DNA from: Caryophanales bacterium UBA3668
GTDB lineage: Bacteria > Bacillota_I > Bacilli_A > RFN20 > CAG-826
Assembly: GCA_002373085.1 (NCBI GenBank)
Contig: DFJP01000115.1
Span: 1 to 25,126 of the forward strand
Reading direction: 5' to 3'
Length of the DNA stretch: 25,126 bases
In this document: positions 1 to 6,918 of the stretch, one piece after another
How positions within the stretch are numbered: position 1 is the stretch's first letter
Layout: the number at the start of each line of letters is the position of its first letter
Translations under genes and position numbers: made by a program
Notes under the pieces: model-generated
Databases searched by the model: none
What the model was told of the DNA's origin: nothing
Seen by the model: only the letters and a program-made list of their open reading frames with translations

Positions 1-1
1 A

Positions 2-607
2 GCTTACTTAAGTAGTCCAATTAAAGTCCCAGAGTATCAAAACCCAACTCTAGAGAGTTGTGAAATCCACTCTATGAGTATGGAATTCTTCTCCTGGCCA
101 TATATGGAAAACTTCTTTGGTAAGGATGCTGAAAAATATAGATATGCCCATTTAGCGGATGCGATTGAATTCTTACCTTATGGTATTACCATCGATGAAT
201 TCCAACACTGGGTATATGAACATCCAAATGCCACACATGCAGAAAGATGCGCTAAATATTTAGAGATTGAACAAGCTAACTTACCACACAAGAAATATGA
301 CTTTTGTCCAAATCTTGCTAGAGGTACATGGTGGATGAGACAATCACATGTCTTCGGTTCCCCATTCTATTACATCGATTACACTCTTGCTCAAGTGGTG
401 GCCTTCCAATTTTTAGCGGAAGATCTTAAGAACCATGAAAAAGCATGGAAGAAATACGTTAAGCTCTGTAAGTTAGGTGGAACTCTTCCATTTACTGGAT
501 TACTTGAAAAAGTTCACTTAAGAAACCCATTTGAAGATGGTAATGTTAAAAAGAACATCAAGCCTCTTCTTAAGGTTCTTAAAGAATTTGATACTTCAAA
601 GTTTTAA
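2..607 (+). CDS. M3 family oligoendopeptidase (PepF-like), 3' part only
   Basis: C-terminal 201 residues of a zinc metallopeptidase that degrades oligopeptides in the cytoplasm. The reading frame is open from the first bases of the window, so the gene starts upstream; the first in-frame ATG (74) is internal. The first visible residues, AYLSS, normally follow directly after the HExGH zinc motif in this family, so the catalytic motif should lie just outside the window. Visible family signatures are PEYQNPTLESCEIHSMSMEF (residues about 11-30, containing the probable third zinc ligand Glu), the DEFQHWVYE segment and the late SPFYYIDYTLAQ block with substrate-binding Tyr residues. The gene ends in TAA and is followed by a hairpin terminator. 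Assignment to M3 is secure; substrate range is not visible. Confidence 0.93.
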   Translation, partial: AYLSSPIKVPEYQNPTLESCEIHSMSMEFFSWPYMENFFGKDAEKYRYAHLADAIEFLPYGITIDEFQHWVYEHPNATHAERCAKYLEIEQANLPHKKYDFCPNLARGTWWMRQSHVFGSPFYYIDYTLAQVVAFQFLAEDLKNHEKAWKKYVKLCKLGGTLPFTGLLEKVHLRNPFEDGNVKKNIKPLLKVLKEFDTSKF

Positions 608-611
608 TTGA

Positions 612-655
612 CATTAAAAGAGAGACAGCTTATAAAAGTTGCCTCTTTTATTTTT
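612..655 (+). terminator. Rho-independent terminator after the M3 peptidase
   Basis: AAAAGAG (616-622) pairs with CTCTTTT (643-649), and an inner stem CAGCTT (626-631)/AAGTTG (636-641) closes on an ATAA loop; a T-rich tract follows. Confidence 0.75.
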
Positions 656-705
656 ATTTCTGTTTTCCTTTTTATTATATAATTTAACCGAAAGGAGAAT
701 TTCAT

Positions 706-1227
706 ATGAAAAAATTCTTAAAATTTTCAGGGATTATTTCTGCTGCCATCGCGTTAGTAGGTTTTATTCTTTTAATCGCTTGCCATGGTATTGTTGGAAA
801 AGATGATCCATCCGGTAACTGGTACAGTGCAGGTGCAGTTTTGTTTGGTAATGGTCCTGCAAAAGTTACAATTGGTATTGCCTTTAGTGGAACATTTGAA
901 GGAAAAGCATCAGGCGCTGCTTTAGTGTCTTGGATTTTCTCACTTGTTGCCTTAATCGCTTTAGTCGCTGGATTAGTCTTACCACTTCTTAAAATTAAGA
1001 AGGTTGCAAAAGTTGCTGGTTTAGTTAACTTATGTGCAGTTCTATTATTACTCACCGCAGGTATCGTTTTATTCTTTACCGTTCCAAGCTTCATGGGTAA
1101 TAACGGTTACAACTCTTATGATGGTTGGGCTCTTAGCGGTGGATATGTTATCGCTGGAATTCTTTATATTGTCAGCGGTGCAGTTGCTGTTTGCCCAGCA
1201 GTTGTAGACTTTGTCTCTAAGAAATAA
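706..1227 (+). CDS. Four-helix membrane protein of unknown function
   Basis: A 173-residue integral membrane protein that I do not recognise. Hydrophobic stretches at about residues 7-27, 68-97, 101-124 and 145-168 predict four membrane helices. Between helices 1 and 2 is a polar loop of about 40 residues (GKDDPSGNWYSAG onwards), and between helices 3 and 4 a short Gly/Asn/Tyr-rich loop. The start is set by AAAGGAG at 691-697, eight bases before the ATG. It lies alone between two terminators, so it is probably a single-gene unit. There is no catalytic motif and no lipobox. It is a real gene by ribosome site, length and composition; function unknown. Confidence 0.85.
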   Translation: MKKFLKFSGIISAAIALVGFILLIACHGIVGKDDPSGNWYSAGAVLFGNGPAKVTIGIAFSGTFEGKASGAALVSWIFSLVALIALVAGLVLPLLKIKKVAKVAGLVNLCAVLLLLTAGIVLFFTVPSFMGNNGYNSYDGWALSGGYVIAGILYIVSGAVAVCPAVVDFVSKK

Positions 1228-1240
1228 ACAACACGATTAT

Positions 1241-1270
1241 AATTAAGAGCCTATTAAGGCTCTTTTTTTG
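1241..1270 (+). terminator. Rho-independent terminator
   Basis: AAGAGCC (1245-1251) and GGCTCTT (1258-1264) form a seven-pair stem with a six-base loop, followed by a run of T to 1269. Confidence 0.9.
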
Positions 1271-1320
1271 TTGTCTTTTTCCACAAAAAAACCATTGAAT
1301 AATCAATGGTAATTGTCGAT

Positions 1321-1405
1321 TGGTGCGCGGGATGAGAATCGAACTCACACATCTTGCGATATACGCCCCTCAAACGTACGCGTCTACCAGTTCCGCCACC
1401 TGCGC
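1321..1405 (-). tRNA. tRNA-Leu (anticodon GAG)
   Basis: The minus strand folds as a class II tRNA with a long variable arm: acceptor GCGCAGG, D-arm with GGTAGACGCG, anticodon stem TACGT/GCGTA enclosing loop TTGAGGG (anticodon GAG), a short variable hairpin (ATATCGCAAGAT) and T-arm GTGAG-TTCGATT-CTCAT. CCA is encoded (1321-1323). The acceptor stem has one A:C mismatch at pair 5:68. Confidence 0.95.
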
Positions 1406-1424
1406 ATTTCCAAGTCGCTTGATT

Positions 1425-1453
1425 ATTCTATGAAAAAATTAAATAAAACACAA
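1425..1453 (-). promoter_or_regulatory. Probable promoter of tRNA-Leu
   Basis: Minus strand: TTGTGT (1453-1448), 17-base spacer, TAGAAT (1430-1425), about 20 bases before the tRNA 5' end. It lies back to back with the presumed pduL promoter region. Confidence 0.5.
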
Positions 1454-1456
1454 GAG

Positions 1457-1491
1457 TATAATGATTTTTGTTAACATATTTGTTAAAATAT
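1457..1491 (+). promoter_or_regulatory. pduL leader: -10-like box plus 12-bp tandem repeat
   Basis: TATAAT at 1457-1462 has no good -35 partner. It is followed by two adjacent 12-base copies, TTGTTAACATAT (1468-1479) and TTGTTAAAATAT (1480-1491), differing at one base. They lie about where transcription would start, a position suited to an operator. Regulatory role is inference. Confidence 0.35.
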
Positions 1492-1517
1492 CAATCGCGT
1501 GAAGAGGTAAAACAAAA

Positions 1518-2090
1518 ATGAAAGAAATATTAGTAGAAACAAGCGCAAGACATATCCATGTCAATGAAGAACAATTCAAAATCTTATTTGGTGCAGATGC
1601 AAAATTAGAAGTAAGAGCACCTCTTAGCCAACCAGGCCAATTCGTCTCTTTCTCTAGACTTGATATCGTCGGACCAAAAAAGACTATCAATAACGTTTCA
1701 ATCCTTGGACCTTTTAGAAAGAGTGCTCAAGTTGAAGTTAGTGCAACAGACGCTAGAACATTAGGAGTTCCTGCTGTCATTAGAGAAAGTGGAGATACCG
1801 CTGGTAGTGCACCAATCAAATTAGTTGGTCCTGCTGGAGAAATCGAACTCTCTGAAGGATGTATTGTTGCTAAAAGACATATCCATATGACACCAAAAGA
1901 TGCTGAGGAATTTGGTGTTAAGAATGGCGAAATCGTTAAAGTTGAAGTTAATTGCCCAGAAAGAAGCTTAATCTTCGGTGATGTTGTTGTAAGAGTTAGA
2001 GATGACTTTGCATTAGCAATGCATATCGACACTGATGAAAGCAATGCTGCTGGATGCGCTGGAACAGTTTACGGAAGAATCGTTAAATAA
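1518..2090 (+). CDS. pduL: Phosphate propanoyltransferase / phosphotransacylase, PduL type
   Basis: This enzyme interconverts acyl-CoA and acyl-phosphate; with acetate kinase it would give ATP in acetate or propionate fermentation. The 190-residue protein has two related halves. Each carries a zinc-binding His pair, RHIH at residues 11-14 and RHIH at 120-123, and a further His sits in AMHIDTDESNAAG (His169), the standard PduL metal-site pattern. The N-terminus lacks the amphipathic helix used for microcompartment targeting, and no shell-protein genes are nearby, so a cytoplasmic housekeeping Pta role is inferred. A GAAGAGG ribosome site at 1501-1507 sets the start. Its stop overlaps the next gene's start (TAATG), suggesting translational coupling. 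Confidence 0.93.
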   Translation: MKEILVETSARHIHVNEEQFKILFGADAKLEVRAPLSQPGQFVSFSRLDIVGPKKTINNVSILGPFRKSAQVEVSATDARTLGVPAVIRESGDTAGSAPIKLVGPAGEIELSEGCIVAKRHIHMTPKDAEEFGVKNGEIVKVEVNCPERSLIFGDVVVRVRDDFALAMHIDTDESNAAGCAGTVYGRIVK

Positions 2091-2338
2091 TGGAAACAAT
2101 TCATTATTATCCACAAGGTACTTGTTCGGTTGAGATGTTTATCGACCACGAAGATGGAATCATTCAAGAAGTGAGAATTATTCGTGGATGCCGTGGAAAT
2201 ACCCAAGGATTAGCAGCGCTTCTAAAAGGAATGAAACTCGAAGAAGCAATGAATCGATTAGAAGGCATTCAATGCCGTAACGGAACAAGCTGTCCAGATC
2301 AATTAGCAAAAGCAATTAAACAATACTTGAATCGCTAA
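2090..2338 (+). CDS. TSCPD-domain protein (TIGR03905-like, four conserved Cys)
   Basis: An 82-residue protein matching the small stand-alone TSCPD family. The signature residues are present: YYPQGTCS near the N-terminus (Cys12), RGCRGNTQGL (Cys34), then Cys62 and TSCPDQLAKAI (Cys68). Four conserved cysteines suggest a metal site. TSCPD domains also occur at the C-terminus of adenosylcobalamin-dependent ribonucleotide reductases, but the role of the free-standing form is not established. The ATG overlaps the pduL TAA by one base and there is no separate ribosome site, so expression is probably coupled to pduL. Confidence 0.88.
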   Translation: METIHYYPQGTCSVEMFIDHEDGIIQEVRIIRGCRGNTQGLAALLKGMKLEEAMNRLEGIQCRNGTSCPDQLAKAIKQYLNR

Positions 2339-2358
2339 TTATATTTATATAAGATATT

Positions 2359-2468
2359 AATGCTTATCAAGAACTGTGTAGGAAGGATGAAAGAACACAG
2401 TAGCAACTCTCAGTAATGAGTAAGTGCTCTTCCTTAGCAGAGCCCCAGAACTCTGAACGATAAGATGA
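2359..2468 (+). promoter_or_regulatory. SAM riboswitch aptamer (SAM-I class, divergent) upstream of metK
   Basis: CTTATC (2363-2368) and GATAAG (2459-2464) form P1. The core carries SAM-I conserved segments: AAGA after P1, a GATGAAA element (2387-2393), GCAAC after P2, and AGTGCTCTTCC in the J3/4-P4 region. P2 is ACTGTGT/ACACAGT. The P2b hairpin of typical SAM-I is missing or very short. Position before metK and a downstream terminator fit SAM feedback repression by early termination. Confidence 0.85.
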
Positions 2469-2510
2469 GAAGACTATTTAACTTCTCCCATTTCTGGGGG
2501 AAGTTTTTTA
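2467..2510 (+). terminator. Riboswitch-controlled intrinsic terminator of metK
   Basis: ACTTCTCCCA (2481-2490) pairs with TGGGGGAAGT (2495-2504) on a four-base loop, followed by T's. The competing antiterminator is GAGAAG (2467-2472) with CTTCTC (2482-2487); with a two-base bulge it can extend into the 3' strand of P1, so P1 formation (SAM bound) would free the terminator. Confidence 0.85.
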
Positions 2511-2525
2511 TAGGAGAAAAACGAC

Positions 2526-3695
2526 ATGAAAGAGAAAATATTATTTACTTCAGAATCAGTTAGTGAAGGCCATCCAGACAAAGTCTGTGACCAAATTAGT
2601 GACGCAGTTTTAGATGCGTGTTTAAAAGTGGATGAAAACGCCCATGTTGCGTGTGAATGCTTTGCAACAACCGACTACATTTTAGTCGGTGGAGAAATCA
2701 CATGTTCTAAACCAATCAATGTTAAAAGAACTGTGAAGAAAGTTCTTAAAGGCATTGGCTATGACAAAGCGGAATATGGATGCGATTATCATAAGATTAA
2801 AATTGTTGATAAAATCAAACAACAATCTAGTGATATCAATATGGGAGTTAGTCAAACTCGACCAGAAGATTTAGGTGCAGGTGATCAAGGGATGATGTTT
2901 GGCTATGCGACTAATGAGACCAAAGGTCTTATGCCTCTTCCAATTGTCTTCGCTCATAAGTTAGTTAGAGAAGCTAGTGAACAAAGACACGCAGGTATTT
3001 TTAAAGGTGCTAGACCAGATATGAAATCTCAAGTGACTATTGATTACACTGATCCAAATCACTTAAGAATTGATAACATCTTAATGTCAGTGCAACATGA
3101 CCCAGATGTGAACCTTGATGAATTTAAAAAATACATTCATGAAGAAATCATGGTGAAGGTCGCAAGAAGCTTCGGGTTTAATGAAGATTTTGAATATTTA
3201 ATTAACCCTACAGGAAGATTTGTTTTAGGTGGACCTGCTGGAGATACAGGATTAACAGGAAGAAAGATTATCGTTGATACTTATGGCGGAAGCGCTCATC
3301 ACGGAGGAGGAGCTTTTTCAGGAAAAGATCCTTCAAAAGTCGATAGAAGTGGTGCATATATGGCAAGATATATCGCTAAAAACTTAGTGGCCGCCGGAGT
3401 AGCAGATAGATGTGAAGTTCAACTTGCCTATGCAATTGGAGTAAATCATCCATTATCAATCGCGGTTGAAACATTTGGAACTAATAAGATTCCTAATGAA
3501 AGAATTTTAGAGATTATTAATCAAGTATTCGATTGCCGTCCTGGAATGATTATTAAAAACTTCTCATTAAAGAAGCCATCATTTAAATACCAAGCCATTT
3601 CTAACTATGGTCACTTCGGTAGACCTGATGTTAAACTACCTTGGGAAAAGACGGATAAAGTAAAAGAAATTAGATTACTTCTCACTAAAGAATAA
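2526..3695 (+). CDS. metK: S-adenosylmethionine synthetase
   Basis: Makes S-adenosylmethionine from ATP and methionine in the cytoplasm. The 389-residue length is normal. Signatures present: EGHPDK near residues 14-19 (ATP and methionine site), the GAGDQG loop at 117-122, GGRKIIVDTYGG-type central segment, and the P-loop-like KDPSKVDRSGAYMAR at about 267-281. AGGAG at 2512-2516 precedes the ATG. The gene is preceded by a SAM riboswitch and its terminator, so product feedback control is expected, and it ends at a strong hairpin. Apart from variation at the termini nothing is anomalous; identification is secure. Confidence 0.98.
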   Translation: MKEKILFTSESVSEGHPDKVCDQISDAVLDACLKVDENAHVACECFATTDYILVGGEITCSKPINVKRTVKKVLKGIGYDKAEYGCDYHKIKIVDKIKQQSSDINMGVSQTRPEDLGAGDQGMMFGYATNETKGLMPLPIVFAHKLVREASEQRHAGIFKGARPDMKSQVTIDYTDPNHLRIDNILMSVQHDPDVNLDEFKKYIHEEIMVKVARSFGFNEDFEYLINPTGRFVLGGPAGDTGLTGRKIIVDTYGGSAHHGGGAFSGKDPSKVDRSGAYMARYIAKNLVAAGVADRCEVQLAYAIGVNHPLSIAVETFGTNKIPNERILEIINQVFDCRPGMIIKNFSLKKPSFKYQAISNYGHFGRPDVKLPWEKTDKVKEIRLLLTKE

Positions 3696-3696
3696 A

Positions 3697-3719
3697 GGCA
3701 CTTCCAAAAGTGCTTTTTT
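3697..3719 (+). terminator. Rho-independent terminator after metK
   Basis: GGCACTT (3697-3703) with AAGTGCT (3708-3714), loop CCAA, then a run of T. Confidence 0.9.
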
Positions 3720-3744
3720 CATATAAGAAATTTACTAATTATTA

Positions 3745-3774
3745 TTAAATTTGCATGCCAAATTAGTTTATAAT
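3745..3774 (+). promoter_or_regulatory. hpf promoter with inverted repeat between -35 and -10
   Basis: TATAAT at 3769-3774 with an AT-rich -35 region (TAAATT 3746-3751, 17-base spacer). An inverted repeat AATTTG (3748-3753)/CAAATT (3759-3764) with a five-base centre sits inside the spacer, a place where a repressor could block polymerase. Confidence 0.5.
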
Positions 3775-3820
3775 GAAAGTGTGATCCTATTTCAGGAATT
3801 TGGAAAGGAGACTATATATC

Positions 3821-4372
3821 ATGAAATACCAAATCATTGGCAAGAACATCGAAGTGACCGATGGCATTTCGAATGCTCTTCAAAACAAGCTTGCAAGGAT
3901 GGACAAGTATTTTCTTATCAAAGAAGATGTTGAATGTCGTTGCGTAGTCAGCGCACACAAAACCGTCCAAAAGGTTGAGGTAACAGTATTCTTACCTTCT
4001 ATGCCATTAAGAGCAGAAGTTGAGAACGAAGACCTTTACGCCGCTATCGATCTCGCAGTTGATAAACTTGAAGATCAAATGCGTAGAATCAAAACAAGAA
4101 TGGATCGTAGTAACAACCGACTCTCATTAGGAAAGGCTATTGACTTTGATCAAATTGAGGCCGAAGAAAGAGAAGAAGAGGATGATGTCGTTGTTAGAGC
4201 GAAATCATATTATTTGGAACCAATGTCTATCGAAGAAGCTATCACTAGAATGGAAGCTCTCGGACATGCATTCTTCATGTATTTAGATGAAGAAGACGAT
4301 AGAATTTCTACTGTCTATGTTCGTAATGATGGTGGATATGGAGTCATCCAAGCGGAGAATCCAATTAAATAA
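3821..4372 (+). CDS. hpf: Long-form ribosome hibernation promoting factor
   Basis: A 183-residue protein that silences idle ribosomes. The N-terminal domain (about 1-100, starting MKYQIIGKNIEVTDGI) is the YfiA/HPF fold that occupies the mRNA and tRNA path of the 30S subunit. An acidic linker (EAEEREEEDD, about 110-120) leads to the C-terminal dimerisation domain (about 126-183, containing MSIEEAITRMEALGHAFFMYLDEE), which joins 70S ribosomes into 100S dimers. The start was chosen at 3821 because AAAGGAG (3804-3810) lies ten bases before it; an in-frame TTG at 3800 overlaps that ribosome site and is unlikely. Single gene with its own promoter and terminator. Confidence 0.95.
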   Translation: MKYQIIGKNIEVTDGISNALQNKLARMDKYFLIKEDVECRCVVSAHKTVQKVEVTVFLPSMPLRAEVENEDLYAAIDLAVDKLEDQMRRIKTRMDRSNNRLSLGKAIDFDQIEAEEREEEDDVVVRAKSYYLEPMSIEEAITRMEALGHAFFMYLDEEDDRISTVYVRNDGGYGVIQAENPIK

Positions 4373-4390
4373 TTAGGATTATTTATCTTC

Positions 4391-4425
4391 AAGGCATCTA
4401 GAAAAGTCTAGGTGCCTTTTCTTTT
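4391..4425 (+). terminator. Rho-independent terminator after hpf
   Basis: A 12-pair stem, AAGGCATCTAGA (4391-4402) with TCTAGGTGCCTT (4407-4418), loop AAAG, followed by T-rich sequence. Confidence 0.93.
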
Positions 4426-4442
4426 ATTCATAAAATATTTTT

Positions 4443-4470
4443 ATGACAAAAGGAATTACTTGTGTATAAT
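4443..4470 (+). promoter_or_regulatory. Promoter of the 4554 gene
   Basis: ATGACA (4443-4448), 16-base spacer, TATAAT (4465-4470). Predicted leader of about 75 bases before the ATG; I see no riboswitch in it. Confidence 0.6.
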
Positions 4471-4553
4471 AGAAAAAGCCCGTCATTTTTGGAAAAAGCT
4501 ATCCGAGTGTGAAGTTATTCTTCCCTAAATGTATTGAAGGAGGGCTTATTATC

Positions 4554-5399
4554 ATGAAAAATATTAATCAATACAATTTCGACATTATCCACGTTGCTAC
4601 TCACTTAAGAGACACTCTTGAGTATGTTTTACCACGTGAACACGATGCCAAAATTTATGAGCAAAGAAAAACAGTTCTCACCAAAGGACTTGAAGTTGAA
4701 ACACCACTTGGCAAATTCTTAGACGCTAACAAAGACAAATTCGAAGAATTTTTAACAAGATACAACGAAATGCTCAGCGAATTATATGGCGATAATTCCA
4801 CAATCTTAGTGAAAACTAGCGATGGAAAAATTAGAGTGGATCATTCCCAACACTTAAAAATCTATGACTATGTTCTTAGATTAATGGAACCACTTAGAGA
4901 CATCATCTATTTCCACGTTAACTTAGCAAGAAAACAAAACGAAAACGAAGCAGTTATCGAAAACTTAATGGCGGTTGATGATCGTCACTATCGTTTATTC
5001 GTATTCCTTCTTGTTATGCAAGATTTCCAAAAATCATTCTTTGAATTCCAAAAAGTTATGGGTGAAGCTGGTGGTAAACCAACTCCACAATCAAACTTCA
5101 TCGTTCAAAACGAATTAGCAAAATACTCTGAATTACTTAGACTGGTTAGACAACATAATCACTGCACAGACAATGAAACACTTGATGCATTAGATAAATG
5201 CTTACAAGTTGTTGAAATGTCTGAAGGTAGAAGAGATCGTCGTGACAACAAGAACTTCCCTGATTTATTCAAAGAAGCACTTGATGGAGTTAACGCTTTA
5301 GTCCAAAAGAGTGGACCACAATGGCAAGAATTATTCAATAAAGCACTTCAAGAAATGCTTGCGGATATTCGTAAACAACAAGGCGGCCCACAAGCTTAA
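4554..5399 (+). CDS. Conserved-looking soluble protein of unknown function (281 aa)
   Basis: I do not recognise this protein. It has no signal peptide or membrane helix and reads as mostly alpha-helical with charged and amphipathic segments. The start at 4554 is set by GAAGGAGGG (4536-4544); an in-frame GTG at 4509 lies upstream of this site and is unlikely. Notable segments: an N-terminal MKNINQYNFDIIHVATHLRD, a central aromatic-rich helix around LLVMQDFQKSFFEFQKVMGE, and an Arg/Asp-rich EGRRDRRDNKNF near residue 228. The C-terminus is Gln/Gly-rich. It is probably co-transcribed with the small membrane protein 29 bases downstream, which may be its partner. Confidence 0.85.
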   Translation: MKNINQYNFDIIHVATHLRDTLEYVLPREHDAKIYEQRKTVLTKGLEVETPLGKFLDANKDKFEEFLTRYNEMLSELYGDNSTILVKTSDGKIRVDHSQHLKIYDYVLRLMEPLRDIIYFHVNLARKQNENEAVIENLMAVDDRHYRLFVFLLVMQDFQKSFFEFQKVMGEAGGKPTPQSNFIVQNELAKYSELLRLVRQHNHCTDNETLDALDKCLQVVEMSEGRRDRRDNKNFPDLFKEALDGVNALVQKSGPQWQELFNKALQEMLADIRKQQGGPQA

Positions 5400-5428
5400 T
5401 TTATTAAATTAAAACAGTAGGTATTATT

Positions 5429-5764
5429 ATGAAGAAAAAATTACCCCTTTCTATTTTTGAAATCGTCGCATATTCCATTTTGACCTTATTAGGTTTATGG
5501 GGATTAACATATGTTGTCCTTGGAGTTGTCGTCGAATTCTTAACATTCAAAGATGCTTTATATAAGGCCAATGAATCACTTGGTTCATTAGGATTCTTAT
5601 ATCAAGGTTTTATCATTATCGCAGTCGCAGTTGTCGTTAGTGTTGTTATCTTATTAATCAACGCGAAATCTAGCGATAGAGATTATGAGAAAGCTCAAAG
5701 AAGAGCAGCCCGTTTAGCAAAAGACAACAATGTTGTCGATGCTGAAGCAACTGAAGTCAAATAA
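5429..5764 (+). CDS. Small two-helix membrane protein of unknown function
   Basis: A 111-residue protein with two predicted membrane helices (about residues 10-37 and 55-78) and a charged cytoplasmic-type tail containing YEKAQRRAARLAKD. The ribosome site is weak (TAGGT at about 5418-5422), consistent with coupling to the upstream gene. It follows the 281-residue unknown protein by 29 bases without an intervening terminator and precedes a bidirectional terminator, so the two genes likely form one operon. Function cannot be inferred. Confidence 0.75.
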   Translation: MKKKLPLSIFEIVAYSILTLLGLWGLTYVVLGVVVEFLTFKDALYKANESLGSLGFLYQGFIIIAVAVVVSVVILLINAKSSDRDYEKAQRRAARLAKDNNVVDAEATEVK

Positions 5765-5777
5765 TACTGAGAAATAA

Positions 5778-5814
5778 AAAAATAAGAGAACACGCGATGG
5801 TGTTCTCTTTTTTG
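5778..5814. terminator. Bidirectional rho-independent terminator
   Basis: AAGAGAACAC (5784-5793) with GTGTTCTCTT (5800-5809), six-base loop. T's follow on the plus strand and an A-rich tract precedes it (T-run on the minus strand), so it can end both the 5429 gene and the convergent CDF operon. Confidence 0.9.
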
Positions 5815-6918
5815 TTATTCTGAGAAGTCGTTATCTATAACGACATAATATTCATAATTAGGATGTTTGGTTTTGATATCACTAATAATTTGCTTTCTTA
5901 ATTCATCAGGCTTTTCTTCATCAAAGCTGATAAGAATATCAAAGCTAATTGTTTTTAACTGTTCATCAACATAGAAGCCATGTATTTGTTTAATGTTTGG
6001 ATATATCTTTAATAATTCATATACATCTTTTCTAATTTCTCTAATCTCAGGATTGCTAGTGTTAGAAGCATATATTCCCACGGTGAGAATAACTCCAAAT
6101 TTAAGATAGACTTCTTGAGCGATTTTTCTAGTAAGAGGATGAATCTCTTTTGCGGTTAAAGAATCATCTACTTCAATATGAATTGATCCGATAGAACGGT
6201 TATGTCCATAGTTATTAAGAATTAAATCATAAGAACCGATTACTTCTGGGAAAGAATTAACAGTTTGCTTAATAGCAATGGCGAATTCATTGCTCGCTCT
6301 TTCTCCAATAATTGAACTAACTGCATCTCTTAATATCTCTATACCTGTTTTAATAATGAATAAACCGATAAGGATACCTAAGTATCCTTCGATGAATACT
6401 CCAGTAAATCTAGCGACTAAAGCACCAATTAAAGTTGCTAGTGATAGTAGTGAATCAAATAAAGCGTCAGTGCCGCTTCCTTTAAGCGCGTCACTATTAA
6501 CTTTTTTCGCAACTTTTCTAAAATAAAGTCCTAATCCGACTTTTACTAAGATTGCTAAAGAGATGATGATAAAGGAAATATCTGAATATTCAGCAGTATC
6601 TCCTTTAATTAAGGAATTAATAGATTGATAAATCGCGCTTCCACCCGCAACAAGAATAATGATAGAAACCGCTAAAGAGGTGAGATATTCAATTCTTCCA
6701 TGTCCATATGGATGTTTCTTATCTGGCTTTTTAGTGGATAACTTAGTGCCGATAATAGTAACGATACTACTTAATGTATCAGTTAAGTTATTAATCGCAT
6801 CTAAAATGATGGAAATAGATCCAGCAATTAATCCGATAATAGCTTTAGCAGTTACTAAAAGGACATTTCCGATAATTCCAACAACACTAGTCTGAATAAT
6901 TTTCTTTTCTCTATTCAT
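5815..6918 (-). CDS. Cation diffusion facilitator exporter, manganese-type metal site
   Basis: A 367-residue membrane antiporter that expels divalent metal in exchange for protons. Six helices occupy about residues 10-210, followed by a long cytoplasmic regulatory domain. The CDF hallmark HPYGHGRIEYL lies at 69-79. The transport-site residues read NxxxD (Asn43-Asp47) in helix 2 and DxxxD (Asp151-Asp155) in helix 5. Zinc exporters usually have His in one or both motifs, while Asn/Asp-only sites occur in manganese (MntE-like) and some iron exporters; Mn is the favoured substrate by inference. The start at 6918 has GGATGG upstream; an ATG at 6930 lacks one. It overlaps the ohrR stop by eight bases and is last in the gpx-ohrR-CDF operon. 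Confidence 0.9.
   Translation of the reverse strand: MNREKKIIQTSVVGIIGNVLLVTAKAIIGLIAGSISIILDAINNLTDTLSSIVTIIGTKLSTKKPDKKHPYGHGRIEYLTSLAVSIIILVAGGSAIYQSINSLIKGDTAEYSDISFIIISLAILVKVGLGLYFRKVAKKVNSDALKGSGTDALFDSLLSLATLIGALVARFTGVFIEGYLGILIGLFIIKTGIEILRDAVSSIIGERASNEFAIAIKQTVNSFPEVIGSYDLILNNYGHNRSIGSIHIEVDDSLTAKEIHPLTRKIAQEVYLKFGVILTVGIYASNTSNPEIREIRKDVYELLKIYPNIKQIHGFYVDEQLKTISFDILISFDEEKPDELRKQIISDIKTKHPNYEYYVVIDNDFSE

Noticed and set aside
706..1094. Long minus-strand open frame opposite the 706 gene, and similar ones opposite pduL, the ECF S component and the surface protein
   Set aside because: Antisense shadows: the sense frames have ribosome sites, family motifs or membrane helices.
3751..3933. 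Open frame overlapping the hpf promoter and start
   Set aside because: It covers the -10 box and ribosome site of hpf and has no start signal.
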